From NCBI RefSeq assembly GCF_032854445.1, contig NC_088306.1, forward strand, positions 16,401,764 to 16,465,763: a stretch of DNA of 64,000 bases, given 5' to 3'. The translations under genes were made by a program, and so were the position numbers. This document shows, in pieces, positions 33,381-47,000 of the stretch. The stretch is from Liolophura sinensis (taxonomy: Eukaryota; Mollusca; Polyplacophora; Chitonida; Chitonidae). Numbering within the stretch: position 1 is the first letter of the stretch; every line of letters begins with the position of its first letter. Under the pieces are notes generated by a model, which saw only the letters and a list, made by a program, of their open reading frames with translations, had not been told where the DNA came from and did no database searches.

Positions 33381-34006
33381 CCATCAAGATGGACTCATTG
33401 TGCTATTTTAAAAATCTGACATTCCCCGTAACAGAGTCCATCGCTGAGTCTCACACAAATCGCCACATATCTGCACACTCCAACTGGACTGAGCCGAACT
33501 CAGTGAGGTCAGCGCTCACTGTAACCAAACTTACCTGTACTAAAAATACAAGCTCTTTTTTTTATGCCTTTCTAGATTGAATTAAAAATGTTGAAGTTGT
33601 ACTTACAGACAACATTTGAAATATAATATAAAATATAAATCTTTATACCAATATCAAAGGATAGGATTTCAATACCAAAACTCAGTTGCATTTCAATTCC
33701 TGAAGTAGGACACTTCAAAATGGTTGTCGACGGTGAGGCACTTGGTACCGATGAAGTTCTAGCAGGCAATGTGACCACCACGCAGCAAGTTAATTAGTTT
33801 TATAGGTGAGGATAGTAAATTAAGAAGATAGTATTTGGGATTCCACCATAAAATTACATATAAATGAGTAGAATCATTGAATTAGATAGCTAAAAGTGGG
33901 AGGAAAATATGAGTTTCAAATCCATTTTTTGAGAGTCGGCGATGGACTCAAGTGTTACAATGAATGTCAGAATTTTAAAATCACTCACTGAGTCCATCTA
34001 GATGAT
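33381..34006. mobile_element. About 626-bp element with 75-bp inverted arms
   Basis: Left arm 33381-33455 (CCATCAAGATGGACTCATTG ... GAGTCCATCGCTGAGTC) is the imperfect reverse complement of right arm 33931-34006 (GAGTCGGCGATGGACTCAAG ... GAGTCCATCTAGATGAT). No transposase-like frame lies between the arms. In timeless intron 1. Confidence 0.7.
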
Positions 34007-34632
34007 CAATCTCACTTCCAAAAGGGAGAGGGTTAGATCTGACTGGTTGAGGGGGTTAGCATTTGAGCTAAGCTTGCTTCCTCTTTGACCTTATGGAAAG
34101 CTTTTGGAAAAATGGTGGATAACTAATCTCTCTGGCCTCTCCAGTTATGCCATAACAGTGCTTAGAGTCCAGATAGATCCTGAGCTGTCAATCATTCCAA
34201 AGATAAATATCATTGGGAAGAGTTTTTGGAGATGGAGAAGGCATAATATAATAATACGTGTCATGCTGATCTGGACCAAAATGTTCCTCCCTGTTTAAGA
34301 ATTCTGGGTATGAAAAATAAGTGGAATAGCTTTTCATTTTAGCAAGATGAAAGTTATATCTCTGTTTAACTATGGAAACATTCCTACCTGTGACGACAGG
34401 TCCAAATATCAAAATGGTGAATGTCACAGCCAAGATTTCTTGGCTACTGAATTTGCTTTATCAGTGAACGACAACGTTAAGCATAAATATGATCCTTGCC
34501 TTGCTAAAATAAAACCATTATTAAATGATTGGTGAGACTGTTGCCAGACATCACAAGAGAATGTGTTCATTGGCAATCTGTGTTCTATTCAAATTCACTA
34601 TAAACCTAGGACATAAGATATTAGCTCTTGAG

Positions 34633-34781
34633 GTACGTGGGAAGGTCTGTCAGCAACCTGCGGATGGTCGTGGGTTTTGCACGGGCTCTGCCCGGTTTCC
34701 TCCCACCATAATGCTGGCCGCCGTCGTATAAGTGAAATATTCTTGAGTATGGCGTAAAACACCAATGAAATAAATAAAGAA
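34633..34781 (+). mobile_element. V-SINE core and tail, head missing, with 15-bp target duplication
   Basis: Starts GTACGTGGGAAGGTCTGTCA. ATATTAGCTCTTGAG (34618-34632) and ATATTAGCTCCTGAG (34782-34796) flank it with one mismatch. Because the duplication abuts the truncated end, truncation happened at insertion. Confidence 0.92.
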
Positions 34782-34796
34782 ATATTAGCTCCTGAG

Positions 34797-36280
34797 AACT
34801 ATTGCTGTGATTAAGTCTTTTAGCACTCCCCACTCCCCTCGGACAAGTGTCTTTGAGAGTTGTTGCAATACATCTTCGAATGATATAAATACAGTGTCCA
34901 TACCTGATTCAGTGATAACTACATGTACTTGTAAGAGGTTGAAAACTGTATCGGGCTTTTGCTTATGGGTCAATTACTCACTTTGAGCAATACCAGAACC
35001 CGAGACCACACCCCACAGTCTTGGAAGTGGTTATGGTGATAAATTTAGGCGAAAATGTAAAGAGCAAATGTAACTGAAAAATGTATCTGAGCAATAATTG
35101 TTGGCTGAAATATTGTGAAAAAATATTAGAGTCAATAAGACAGCAGAAAGATGTCCCAATGCAAAATGATGCTTTGCGGCATGGTAAGGATCAGATACAG
35201 CATTGTACATGTTTGTCCCCTGTTTTATATATTCTGACAGAAGGAGAGCTACAGAATTTAAGCCCAATCCAAGGCTGTGTGGCATGTTTCATTTTGAGAG
35301 AGGATACTATGCATATTGTATATATTAGCCAAGTTAGCACTGTGTGGAAAGTTTTGAGAATAACTACATGTATATTGCGAAAAGGTGTTTTGACCGGATG
35401 GTAGGCCGTTAATTACTTCCTGTAATGCCAAGGATTCATGGCTGAACAGCTAAGTTACCCGCTCAGGTTCATTGGCTTTCCCTTCATACCTCTCCATCAA
35501 GAGCATACCATCAGTATTACTGGGTAGGTCTGCTTATGTGAAAAGTGCGTATACATGACTGAACAAATGAGTTGCTCACGTCTTGACTGTAGGAGGCCTT
35601 CATCTTGGGTTTTGAGTCAGTGTGTCGTATGTGTTGTATGTTTGTGGTACGATTTTTTGTAAGTCACTATTACCGTATTATAGTCCTGTAGGTGTGATTA
35701 GTGTACACGTATGACATCTTTGTGGAGGCACACCAACATCATTCTCCACAGTTTTTATCAGGTATGCTTTACCAGTGCAGCCAGACTTCGTTTTAGGGGT
35801 GTGTTAGGTCTAAGAGTGTGATAGCTTGCTTCAAATTCAAAGTTCTGCTGTAGGCAAAGGACATTTGTACTAGCTGTGTAATGTGCTGTGTAGATTGATG
35901 GCACGTGGCTTTGCTGATAAAGTGGCCTGATTTTACTGGCTGTAAAACATACAACTGTACAGGTGCCCTCAATGGTTCAGTGGAGTTTGGGGTTGTTCCC
36001 CCTGTAGCTAGAATGCCGCTCACTCTGACATAGCTTGAAGTCAGGAGATTTCGATGCCTTGAATTAGGGATATTTTACTGAGGGCAGCTGTTCTCCAGGC
36101 CTTGGTTCTATCACATATATGTAGGACAATAAATGAAATTCATCAAGGCAACCAGGGTTGCCATTAACAGCTAAGTTTAACTGGATTTCATTAAACTTGG
36201 AGCAATAGATTTCATTGTACATATACCTGGTTGACTCTTAAACTCTGAGGTCTCCTCCACCCTAAATCAGATTACCATCA
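34797..36280. other. Timeless intron 1, nothing further recognised
   Basis: Open frames at 35031-35404 overlap on both strands and have no recognisable domain. Confidence 0.4.
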
Positions 36281-36288
36281 AAGGAGCA

Positions 36289-36331
36289 AAAAAATTCTTG
36301 AGTATGACATTCACACCAATCATGCAAATGA
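36289..36331 (+). mobile_element. V-SINE tail scrap
   Basis: AAATTCTTGAGTATGACATT then CACACCAATCATGCAAATGA, the worn end of the V-SINE tail. Confidence 0.5.
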
Positions 36332-36599
36332 ATACATGTATGTGAGCAAATTATTTTGCCAGCGTGTTTTTCATATAGGAGACATATTATACAGACAATG
36401 TAGACTTTTTCGACTTTCCACAACAAAGATATACATTGTACATGTACTCCTGTTACCGGTAACCATGTCCCAAATTACATGTATAACACTGTAAATCTTC
36501 AACATTTTGATTTACTTAAGCACTTGTTTTCAGTGGAATTTAAGCAAGCAATTAATTATTATCATCAAAATGATTTGTTTGTGTCACTAAAGATGCAAA

Positions 36600-36705
36600 C
36601 TTGTTAAAACTGTGCAAAATAGTTCTCTAAACCCCATAACTCTCTCAGAATGTTTCAAAATATTGGTTGCAGATGCGGTTGAAAAGGTTGAAGAATTAGG
36701 GTACA
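36600..36705. mobile_element. MITE right half, GTACCCTAATT family
   Basis: ACTGTGCAAAATAGTTCTC then CAGAATGTTTCAAAATATTG and GGTTGAAGAATTAGGGTAC. Same order as 58750-59125. Confidence 0.65.
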
Positions 36706-37384
36706 GCATGTATAGTTTTAGTTTGTTTAATAATGTGCATATGGCTTGTACATCTTACCTCACAAGCGTACCTGTAACGTTTGTTAGATTAGGGTGTTTT
36801 ATAACATCAGTTCTGTCAACATAACAAATCAGTACTGCAAAAGCTAGTGTACCAGATATTTCTTTAAAATGCCTTCACTTCAGAATTCTTAAATTTTACA
36901 ATGAGCATGATAATTTTTGAGTGAATATGGATATCACACTCTGCGCCATAATTGTGTCTTATTCTGCTTAAATGTCATGTGGCTAGACCATAAGATGCTT
37001 CATGTTGAACTCAGTCTCCATGTTGAATAGTTACAATGAAAGGCAGTGCAACTGCACATATTTTTAATTAATAACAACTTAAAAACTAGCATGCTCCAGG
37101 GTTTGGATATGGATAAAATTTATGCGTCTGTGTGTTTCTTTATGGATCTATCCTAATTTCTTATTTTATAATATATACTTTCTTTTTTGCTTTGGTAATT
37201 TATGTTAAAGGCTGTTTTGGACATTTAGATATTGCAATTATTGACCTGGAGCATCAATCCTTCCAAATTTGAGTTCATCAGTATTAAAATCGGCAGGTTT
37301 TGACCCATTAAAGCTCAACAGGGAGTGTTTCTCAAAGAAAAGTAAGACTGACACTAAAGAAGAAATTTATCTTTAGTGAAACAC

Positions 37385-37870
37385 TTTCACTTGCATTACA
37401 TGTACATGTATGTTGCTTTGCATTACGTGTACATGTATGTTGCTTTGCATTACATGTAAATGTATGTTACACATTGCATTACATGTACATGCGTGACTCA
37501 TTTGGTTAGCACACTAGCACAGCGTGATGACCCAGCAGTCTCTCACCAATTTGGTCGCTGTGAGTTCAAGTCCAGCTCATGCTGGCTTCCTCTCAGGTCG
37601 TACGTAGGAAGGTTTGTCAGCAACCTGCGGATGGTCCACCCACCATAATGCTGGCCGCCGTCGTATACGTGAAACATTCTTGAGTACGACGTAAAACACC
37701 AGTCAAATAAATAAATACATGTACATGTATGCTACATGTTGCATTACATGTACATGTATGTTACACATTGCATTGCATGTACATGTATGTTACACATTGC
37801 ATTGCATGTACATGTATGTTACACATTGCATTACCTCTACATGTATGTTACACGTTGTATTACATGTACG
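37385..37870. repeat. Minisatellite rich in CATTACATGTACATGTATGT, interrupted by a SINE
   Basis: About 28-30-bp units with TTGCATTACATGTACATGTA and TGTTACACA are found on both sides of the SINE at 37489-37717. Confidence 0.88.
37489..37717 (+). mobile_element. V-SINE copy inserted in the ACATGTACATGT minisatellite
   Basis: Head GCGTGACTCATTTGGTTAGC, core with a short deletion after GCGGATGGTCC, tail AGTCAAATAAATAAAT. Tandem units resume directly after it. Confidence 0.88.
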
Positions 37871-38044
37871 TGTGCTCTATTAGCGAAACATTAAACTTGT
37901 ATTACCTGTATAAATGTACATTGTTTGCTTAAAGCATTCTAAGCAAAGGAGCTTTCATGAAACTATGCTCATGTAAAAGATGATTTGCAGTCAGCTACAT
38001 GTGATATTACAATCCTTGTGATTTCAGGTTGTGTACACTGCAAA

Positions 38045-41000
38045 ATGGAGTGGCTTATGATGAACGCCTACGGGGCGAATACCTTTGGGGAGAACCTGGG
38101 GTATTACCTGGCTGACTCATACATTGTGGCAGAAGAGTGTGAAGGTGCGTATTGGTAGTGAAAGATTTTAGGATTTCACAGCGAGTCAGGATGTTTTTAC
38201 TTAATGAAAGTCTAGTTTTCCGGAAGGTTATACGGTTTAAGAAAGTTTGTCTGTAATGTCACCATTTCTGAATTTTTGTCAGTTCTCTTCTTTTATCTCT
38301 GGATACATATAATATATTGTACATGTACATTTAGCACGCTCAAAATTAAATTTTCATGCTGGCTGCCAGTATAAACCACTCAATTGTCCCAATGCTAGAA
38401 ATACTTGTATAGGCTGGCCTGAGCTTGACAAAAGCACCTGTCCCAGATTGGCCATTACTACAGCTGTGGCTGCCCCCAGCAAATGGTGCCTGTCTGAGGC
38501 AGGTAAACAAGTGTTCACTTCAAGCTGTGTAGAATTGCTGCTAGCGCTTTTCTGCCTTTACAATGATCAGCCCTCTTGAAAGTCCACATTCTGTAAATCT
38601 GTGGTCCAATATCCATGGTGTGAGTAAGACTGAATGAAGTGTGTAACAGGGATACCAAGTTTAAAGCAGCAAGTCTATTATTCTTGCTCAGAAATTTCCT
38701 GTGCACCCGCTTCTTATTCATTTCCTGAAAAAGTATCTGTCGCGCCTAAATCATACTGTGAGTAATCAAAGCAACATAAATTAGAGAAGCTCCTACTGTA
38801 GTCCCTTCTGTTCATTATTTAGAACAAAAAGTAATGTTAAGGCTTTCAAAAAAGTTGTCAGTCACTCTTTTAATGATGTAATCTTGGTTTAAACGTAGAC
38901 ATTCCTCAAGTTTTTTTTTTCTGGAAGATAAACGGCGAGTGCCATCTTGTATTGAAAATGGTAGTAAGCAGTATTTGGCTTGCTTTCGATGGAACAGGTA
39001 CAACTGTTGACTGTGATGACATTGCCTTTACCATTCATAAATATCTAGATGATGTGAAGTCAGAATTAATGTAGGATTGAAGGGAAACATATTTTTTGTA
39101 GCATAGAAATTGTTGAGGACCATACAGTACACTCAAAAAGAGTTTCAGCTTAGTGAATGGAAATACAGATGTGTATTTCTCAAATCTATAAAGGTGGGAA
39201 GAATGAAATAGGGCCAATTCAACAAAGCCAATTCTGATAGGTCAAAATTTGAAATACAATCTTAATGCTTATTTTTGGACTTCAGAACTTAAAGTTTGTC
39301 CACCTCATCAATTTTATGTTAAGACAAACGTGTCCATATTTCAACTGTCAGTACCAAGAACTAAGCATCGTAAAGAGAATTGACTGAAGTGAGAAACGGC
39401 TGTGTGGAACCTGCCCCAGATCTTTGCTGTAAGGAACTTAATATTTAATTGTTATTTTCCAATTTTTTTTGGTTAAATTTGTAACAAAAAGGCCAACAGT
39501 TCCTGAAACAGCAAGAGTAAAGACTTGCATGTGGTTTAACTTTTAGCTGAAAATCGTGCACCGCTTCTAATTCGTTGACAAAAAACAGTTCCAAATTGAA
39601 GTGGTCACCATTATATTGTTGTAACTCCTGTTAGATATCAGTGGGTGGGAAAAATTTACTTTGATTAGCTAAACCAAATGCCTTCAAACAGGCAGCAGTT
39701 GGACGAAATACATGTACCAACACCGCTGTTCTGCTTGACAACTGTTAATACATTGTCATGTTCTGAACAGATTGGTTCTGATGCAGATGCTAAAACCATG
39801 TGAGCAGACCACTTGGAAGCTTTAAAACTACATGCAGTTCTAGTTTCAGATTATCATTTTGACAAGAATGTCAGTAAATATTACCCTGTTGCCACAAGAA
39901 CAGAATCTGGATGCTGCCATGTCAAAGAGAAAAAATTTGTAAACTCTGTATAAATGTTGCCCTGAACAGAATTTATAACATCTGTGTATGTTTCCATGTT
40001 AACAAGAACAGAATTTATGTGTATTAGACTTTATAAGTAACATTGAAAGTGTTGTCATGTTGGCATGGACTGTAAATGATGTGATATTATCAGAAACAAA
40101 ATTTATGAAGTCTATCAATGTTGCTATGTTGGCAAGAACAGATGCCTCTCTTCTTTGACGTGTTATTTAGAACTCGTTCACACAACTCATTTGAGTGATT
40201 CTTGCGATGAGCGGCTTCTGGTAGTTTTGACTTTTGCTTGTAGACACATTACAGGAGATGGTACAGCAACTACAGATGGAGGACCCCATCAAAAGACAAT
40301 TCCGACGACAACTCGCTCTTATGGAAGTCATTCAGAAGGTCAGTTCCATTTGATGCCAATGTTAGAGATGTTCCGATCCAAATTTTTATTCTCAATATTT
40401 AAGCATTTACATGAACAGCTGGAATGAAACATTATCTGACATAAATTGACCAGTCCGGATTTCAGTACCCTTGTGTGACCACTTTTGACCAAAGTCTTCA
40501 TAGCTCTGGTTTTCAACCCTTTTCAAGAGTCTTTTCTATTGTGTACCTTTGTTATTGTTGTGAAATACATATGGTCTTACATTTTATCATTGCCTTTGTT
40601 TTGATATTGGCTGCATGAGGAATGCGTGAACCTGTAGTGACTTGACAGAGAAGTCCTTGATGTGAATGAAGCGTTCTTTCTTTGCTTCTCACAGGACCTT
40701 GTCCCTTTGCTGATGCACCTGAACTTTGAGGAAAACCCTGCTGCCTTCTATCTACTGATGCAGTAAGTCAACTCTTTTGACATGCTAATTCCTCACATAT
40801 GAAAAAGCAACTTTCAGTATTATTTATGCATCTTGTTAATTTGATTTTGGAGACAAAAATAGATGGGTTAGTGATGTGGTTAGTGCCAATTTCAGGGCTT
40901 CGAAAGAACTATAATTCTATCAGTTTACACAGAACAATGCCATCAAAATATGGTTTGAATAAACATCTTTCATTTGAAAGGTGTCATGAATCACACACAT

Positions 41001-44000
41001 GAATTAGTGTGTGAGATTGTCTGTAGATCCCATGCCTTATTGGGGAGTAGAGCACTCCTTCCTCTGCAGAGTACAAACAAATTTCACAAACTGTAGGTTT
41101 TATTTCTTCTACCTTTTCGCATGTTCAAGTGTTGTAATTATTTTAATGCCAAGCCAACCAAGCTTAAGTTATTACCTTAGTGTAAACATTAAGGGAGGTG
41201 AATTGCTTTTAAAGTTGTCATTAAACATGCAAAAACCAAATAATATACTGTTAAGTACTTATTATTCGCAGGAATTAATTTTCGTGTATGTAAGAGAATA
41301 CTGAAAAACAAATCTTAAAATCTTCCAAGATATAATATGGCTGAAATTATTCAAGCACGTCAAACAGGTATCATCATGGGTAGCTTTGATCCTTCTTTGT
41401 TTCCTGCGATGTCGCTAATCCTCGTGAACTGAATCAGAGATTAAAACAATAGGGGATGGATTATCACTACATAAGAAGATTACTTTTGCACCTACCGTGA
41501 GCATTGCTCAAACAGGTGTCACTTCTTTTCGAATCATTGCGGAGTACTTTTAAACACCTGGCAAAGTGACCAATCAGCTTTTGAGCAGTTCAACGCAAAA
41601 CATATGAATTCACCATTATCGAAGTAAGTCACTCGTTATCAAGCAACAGGGTAAGTCTTAATCATCCTCTGGAGCAGGTCAGAAACGACAGACATTGCTG
41701 TAGCTGTCAAACAGCCATTGTGTTGTTGTACACACTTCACAGTTTGTTAGAAGTTCACTCATAGGACCACAGGAGAGACACAGCCAATGGGATAGCATGT
41801 ATCAGAGGGACATTCGTTAGATGCCAGCACTTGTTGGTATCTACTTTTCTTACACTTTATAGGCATAGTGAAGATTGATCAAACTAAAGAGGGATAAACT
41901 CCCACTTTGTTTTATACTCACCAAGCCTCAGCACCAGAGTTTGTATGTATTTAAACCGTAATTTCCCTGTCCTGCTGTTCAAAAATTCATCTGGCCCATC
42001 GGGCTTTCTTCGCGCAACTCCCATCACCCTGGCAAAGATTTCACTTCATTATTACTACTACCTGTAGTATGTGAATTAATATTGCATATTTTTTTCACTG
42101 AATTATTTTTCGCGGTAAGTTATTGTCCGCGAAATCTGCAAATAAAGTACTTCACTGTACAGTTAAATTAATGTCAGTAGTTGCTCAGCGATTGATTGTT
42201 TTGAGTCAGCCCTTTTCTACCCTAGTGTTCTGGGTACTGTACTACATAGCCATGGCCATCATTTTTGTTGTAGTGCCCTGGCGGATTTGTCACAGCCCAG
42301 TGAATGTTTACAGGAAATGCTACCCCACGACCAGTGGTGGAAGCCACAGCAAAGTGGGCACAAGATCCAGGAGCTGTCCAAACTGCTGTACGACATCAAA
42401 CAGGCATTTCTCTCTGAGGACATCATCAAGAGGCTTTTTGAGGGTATTATCATGATAGCACAACAGGTATGTAAATTCTGTTTGATATATGATCCCTCAT
42501 CACCAATCTTTATATTTATTTGATTGTTGTATTATGCTGTACTCAAGAATATTCCATTTACATATATATTTATATTATGGTGGGAGGAACCTGCATTTCT
42601 AACCTAAAACCAAGCTAGGATTTGAGAAAATTTGACTGAAAAATTGTCAGGTGTAAGATAACATTTAGATCTACTAGTATATATTTATTGGCTTTCTATA
42701 TGTTCCACCATGGTCAGATGTAAATCAACCCAGAAACAGATTGTGTATTAAATATTATGTGGCGCTTCCAATGGCCCAGGTGTATCATGGGCTTTGACGA
42801 ACAATACACATATCCTCATGAACTGGGGTGATCACTAGTCAGACTTGTTCTGTGGACTTTTGCACAAGTTTGACATGACACAGCAAAACAAGAAAAATCC
42901 ATGTAAACAGGGCAGGCGTGTGGATTTTCCTTCAGTAGGCTTATTTCAGACTTTTTTGTTTAAATTTCCAAAAAACAAAAACAGCTTGTTTTGTCGGAGC
43001 TGGTGATGGCTGATGTAATTTGGAGGTAGGGTGAGGTATCTTCAGACCTTCTTCAGACTTTTTTTTTCTGGCCGTCAGTTCCCATTCCTGACGGCCAAAG
43101 TGGTTAGCATCCCAGTGCAGCACAGTGACCCAAGATCCTCTGACCAATGTGGTAGCTTAGAGTTCAGGTCCAGCTCATTCTGGTTTCCTCTCCGGCTGTA
43201 GATGAGAAGCTCTGACAGCAACCTGCAGATCATGGTGAGATTGCCACCGGGCTCTCCTCCCATCATAATGCTGGTCGTCGTCGTATAAGTGAAATATTCT
43301 TGAGCACAGCATAAAACACCAATGACATAAATAAATAAATAAATCCCTGTAACAGTCACAGTTTAAACCTTTACATGTGATTTAAGTGTCCAAGAAGGTT
43401 GTGTCCACAAGGGCTAACTGGCCCCAATACCCCAGTTGATAGAATTTCTGCTTTGGGAGCGGTATATCCAGGGTCAGTCCTGGGTCGAGTCACACCTAAG
43501 ACCTTAAAAGAGAAAGTTGTAACTACCTTGCTTGGCATTCAGCATGAAGGGGATAGTGCAACGTCTGGTTGACCCGTATCAGTATAATGGCTCAGGCAGG
43601 GCAGCTTCCTTGCCTTCGGTAAGGCATCTCAGTGAAGAAGCACTAGATAAAAGAGCGGTGGAAATCCGTCCTGCAACAAGTAGGCACATTACATGCACTC
43701 TACATGCACTCATACGACTGAAAAAGTGTTAAGTTTGACGTTAAACCCCAAGCACTCACTCACTCACTCCTCAAGGGCTAAAGCCTTGTTATGTACAATC
43801 AAGCTACTTTTTGTGGTGGAAACTGAGAAATCTGATCACATTGTCTGCAGTGTAAGACCGATTTCAAGCAGATATACATGCTTTTGTCTTGTGTGTGCTG
43901 GGCATGTGTAATGTCATAAAAGAAGATGTAGACGGCGTTTTCAACAATTTCTACGATGTCATTTGCTCTGTTATAAAAGACTGCATACCACAAACTTTTT

Positions 44001-47000
44001 GATCCAAAAATATGTGGAATAGTCTGATGTTGATCTTCAAGTAGAAGAAAACACAAAAATGATGCCAAAATCAGATGAAAGAGCATCGTCGAAACTTATT
44101 TGCAGTTATGATCTTTAATATTTTTTTTGTTTTTCGAGAGAAAAGGGTATTTGAAAATATTTTCGTATGGTGGGCATTTAAGACCAACTTGGTATTTACC
44201 GTTCATTCATAATAATGTTCTATGTAAGGATTTGTTGTTTATATCGAAACACATGCATTTATCCTAAATTATGATAATATTTATGAATATTATATATATA
44301 TTCAAATATATAAATATGATCCAAATTAAAGTTTAATACATTTATTAGCTGAAAAGAACAAATTCTAGTGCAAAAAAATTTATTAAACCTGTGTTACATC
44401 CTCATTGATGACATTATTAAACTATAAATACCAGAAGATGCTCCCAAATACCCACCGTACAAAAATTATTTTCAAGTGTCTTTTTCTCTTTAATTTGTTT
44501 ATTTATTGATTTGATTGGCGTTTTACGCCGTACTCAAGAATATTTCACTTATACAATGGCGGCTAGCATAATGGTGGGAGGAAACCAAGCAAAGCCTGGG
44601 TGAAGCCCACAACCATCCGCAAATTGCTGACGGACCTTCCCACGTAGGGCCAGAGAGGAAGCCAGCATGAGCTGGACCAACTGAGCCACGGAGGCCCTTT
44701 TTCCCCTTAAGGAAAAATTGTAAAAAGTATTGAAGACCACATTTAGGAATAACTTTTTGCACTCTTTCATCTGAACTTTATGTCATTTTTATGTTCTCTC
44801 CACCTTTAAGGCTGTACTAAAAAAAAGTGCGTGCACATGGAATGTTCAAAACTACAAACAACCCATCCAATTATGAAATTTTTAAAAATTTAGAAAATCT
44901 CTTTAAAGACTTGAAAATCAAAAATATGCATAATTTGTCGCGTCATTTGAACATTGTGTCTTCTAATACCAAAAGATTTGGACATAAGTAAGATTTCATT
45001 GTAAACACCCAAGTATCCCAACATATTCATTTTGACAAAAAAATGGCAGACAAAAGTAATCAAGCCACAAAAGTGTTCAATTTGTACATGGAATCTGTCT
45101 TATACAGGTATTTCAATCTCTCCCACTGTTTGATGACTTGCAAGAGTCTGTACTTTGAAACCAAGATTGAGTCTTTTTTAGATACAACAAATGTGTATAA
45201 AGACTCATTTGGATGATATATCAATTTTTTTTTATCAAAATACATGTGCCAAATGCTACTTCAAAATGTTTGGGAAGATGTGTTGTGTGAGTGGAGGGGC
45301 CTCCATGGCTCAGTTGGTTAGTGCGCTAGCGCATCGTAATGACCCAGGAGCCTCTCACCAATGCATTCGCTGTGAGTTCAATTCTTGCTCAGGCTGGCTT
45401 CCTTACGGCCGTACTTGGGAAGGTCTGACAGCAACCTTCGGATGGTTGTGGGTTTCCCCCGGGCGCTGCCCAGTGTCCTCCCACCATGATGCTGGTCGCT
45501 GTCGTATAAGTGAAATATTCTTGAGTATGGCATTAAACACCAATCAATTAAATAAATAGTGTGAATGGAAGTTCAGTGAAATGTCTCCTGTCCTGTTTTA
45601 TAGGTGGGTCCTGCTGAAAGGATTAACTAAATGTATGTCACTCTCACTTCCTGTGGAAGGGTGTGCATGATGATGGTTATATCAATGTTTGTCTATCTTT
45701 TTATTTTCTGTAATAGACATTGAGAATTTGAGTAACATCACTATGTTTGAATATGGATAACAACTTTTGATTTTGAGTTATCAATTTGCAATATTTCCAT
45801 GTATATTCTAACATCATCCTGTCTTGCTGGACAACGTTATAAGAGTGTACATGGAAACAGTGCAAAGTAATAAATCAAAAGTTTTTATCTACATATATAT
45901 AAAGCCTGTGACGTGTCCTTTTAATTATTCCGTAAATCAGTGAATTAATGTCTTCTTCAGTCAATAACTTGTCATATTTGATGACTGGATTACTTTTTCC
46001 TTTAATCAGTCAGTGAATTGTCATCTTTAAGTATTGCCTCTTTTTATTGGTCAACAAATTGTTGCCTCTTTTTATTGGTCAACGAATTGTTGCCTCTTTG
46101 TATCGGTCAACGAACTGTTGCCTCCTTTTATCAGTGAACAAATTGTTGCCTCCTTTTATTAGTCAATGAATTGTTGTCTATTTTTATCAATCAATGAACT
46201 GTTGCCCCTTTTTATCAATCAATAAACTGTTGCCTCTTTTTATCAATCAATGAACTGTTGCCATCTTGGATCAGTCAATCCCCTCCTTTTTATCTGTCAG
46301 TAAATTGTTGTGTCTTTTATAAATCAATGTAATGCCACCTTCTTGAATCATTCAATGGACTGTTGCCTTCTTTAATCAATCAGTTGCCTCTTTTTGTCAG
46401 TCAGTGTAATGTTGCCTCGTTTAATTCTTCACTGACTTGTCATTTCTCTGTCTTTCAGGAGGGGCCTCTAGCACATGAGCAGTGCCAGGCTGTCATACAT
46501 TTCTTCTACCTGATCAGAAACCTTCTCCATACAGAAGAAGACAACCAAGACTCAGATTCCAAGGAGTTGCCAAGCAACCACTTTCTTCGCCTCAGGTAGG
46601 ACAGCTAAACCAGAAACGTGTTTTGTGTGAATGACGGTGATGACACTGCCTATATGTGTAGCAGTGAGCTCCTCCACATATTGTATTGTAATCCACACCA
46701 GTCCAGGCCTTGATGCCTTTGTTTTGTAACTGTTTTTATATTAGACTAAAGGCTATCCTTGGAAATAAACTGAGTTGACCTTTTAGAAAATGACTTATTT
46801 TAGCCAAGCTTTTTTTTAATGTTATTACCCACCCATCTTTATGAAAGTAAGGTCATGTGTAAATGTGATTAATCTTGATGTGGAAATTGGTGTCGGCGTC
46901 TGGTGTTACGCATTGTTGTGAACCTTGTAATACCTGTAATAGATGTAAGTGCTTATAACAGGTTACCCAAATAGCACCACTTTCCTGTTTTATCTGTCCA

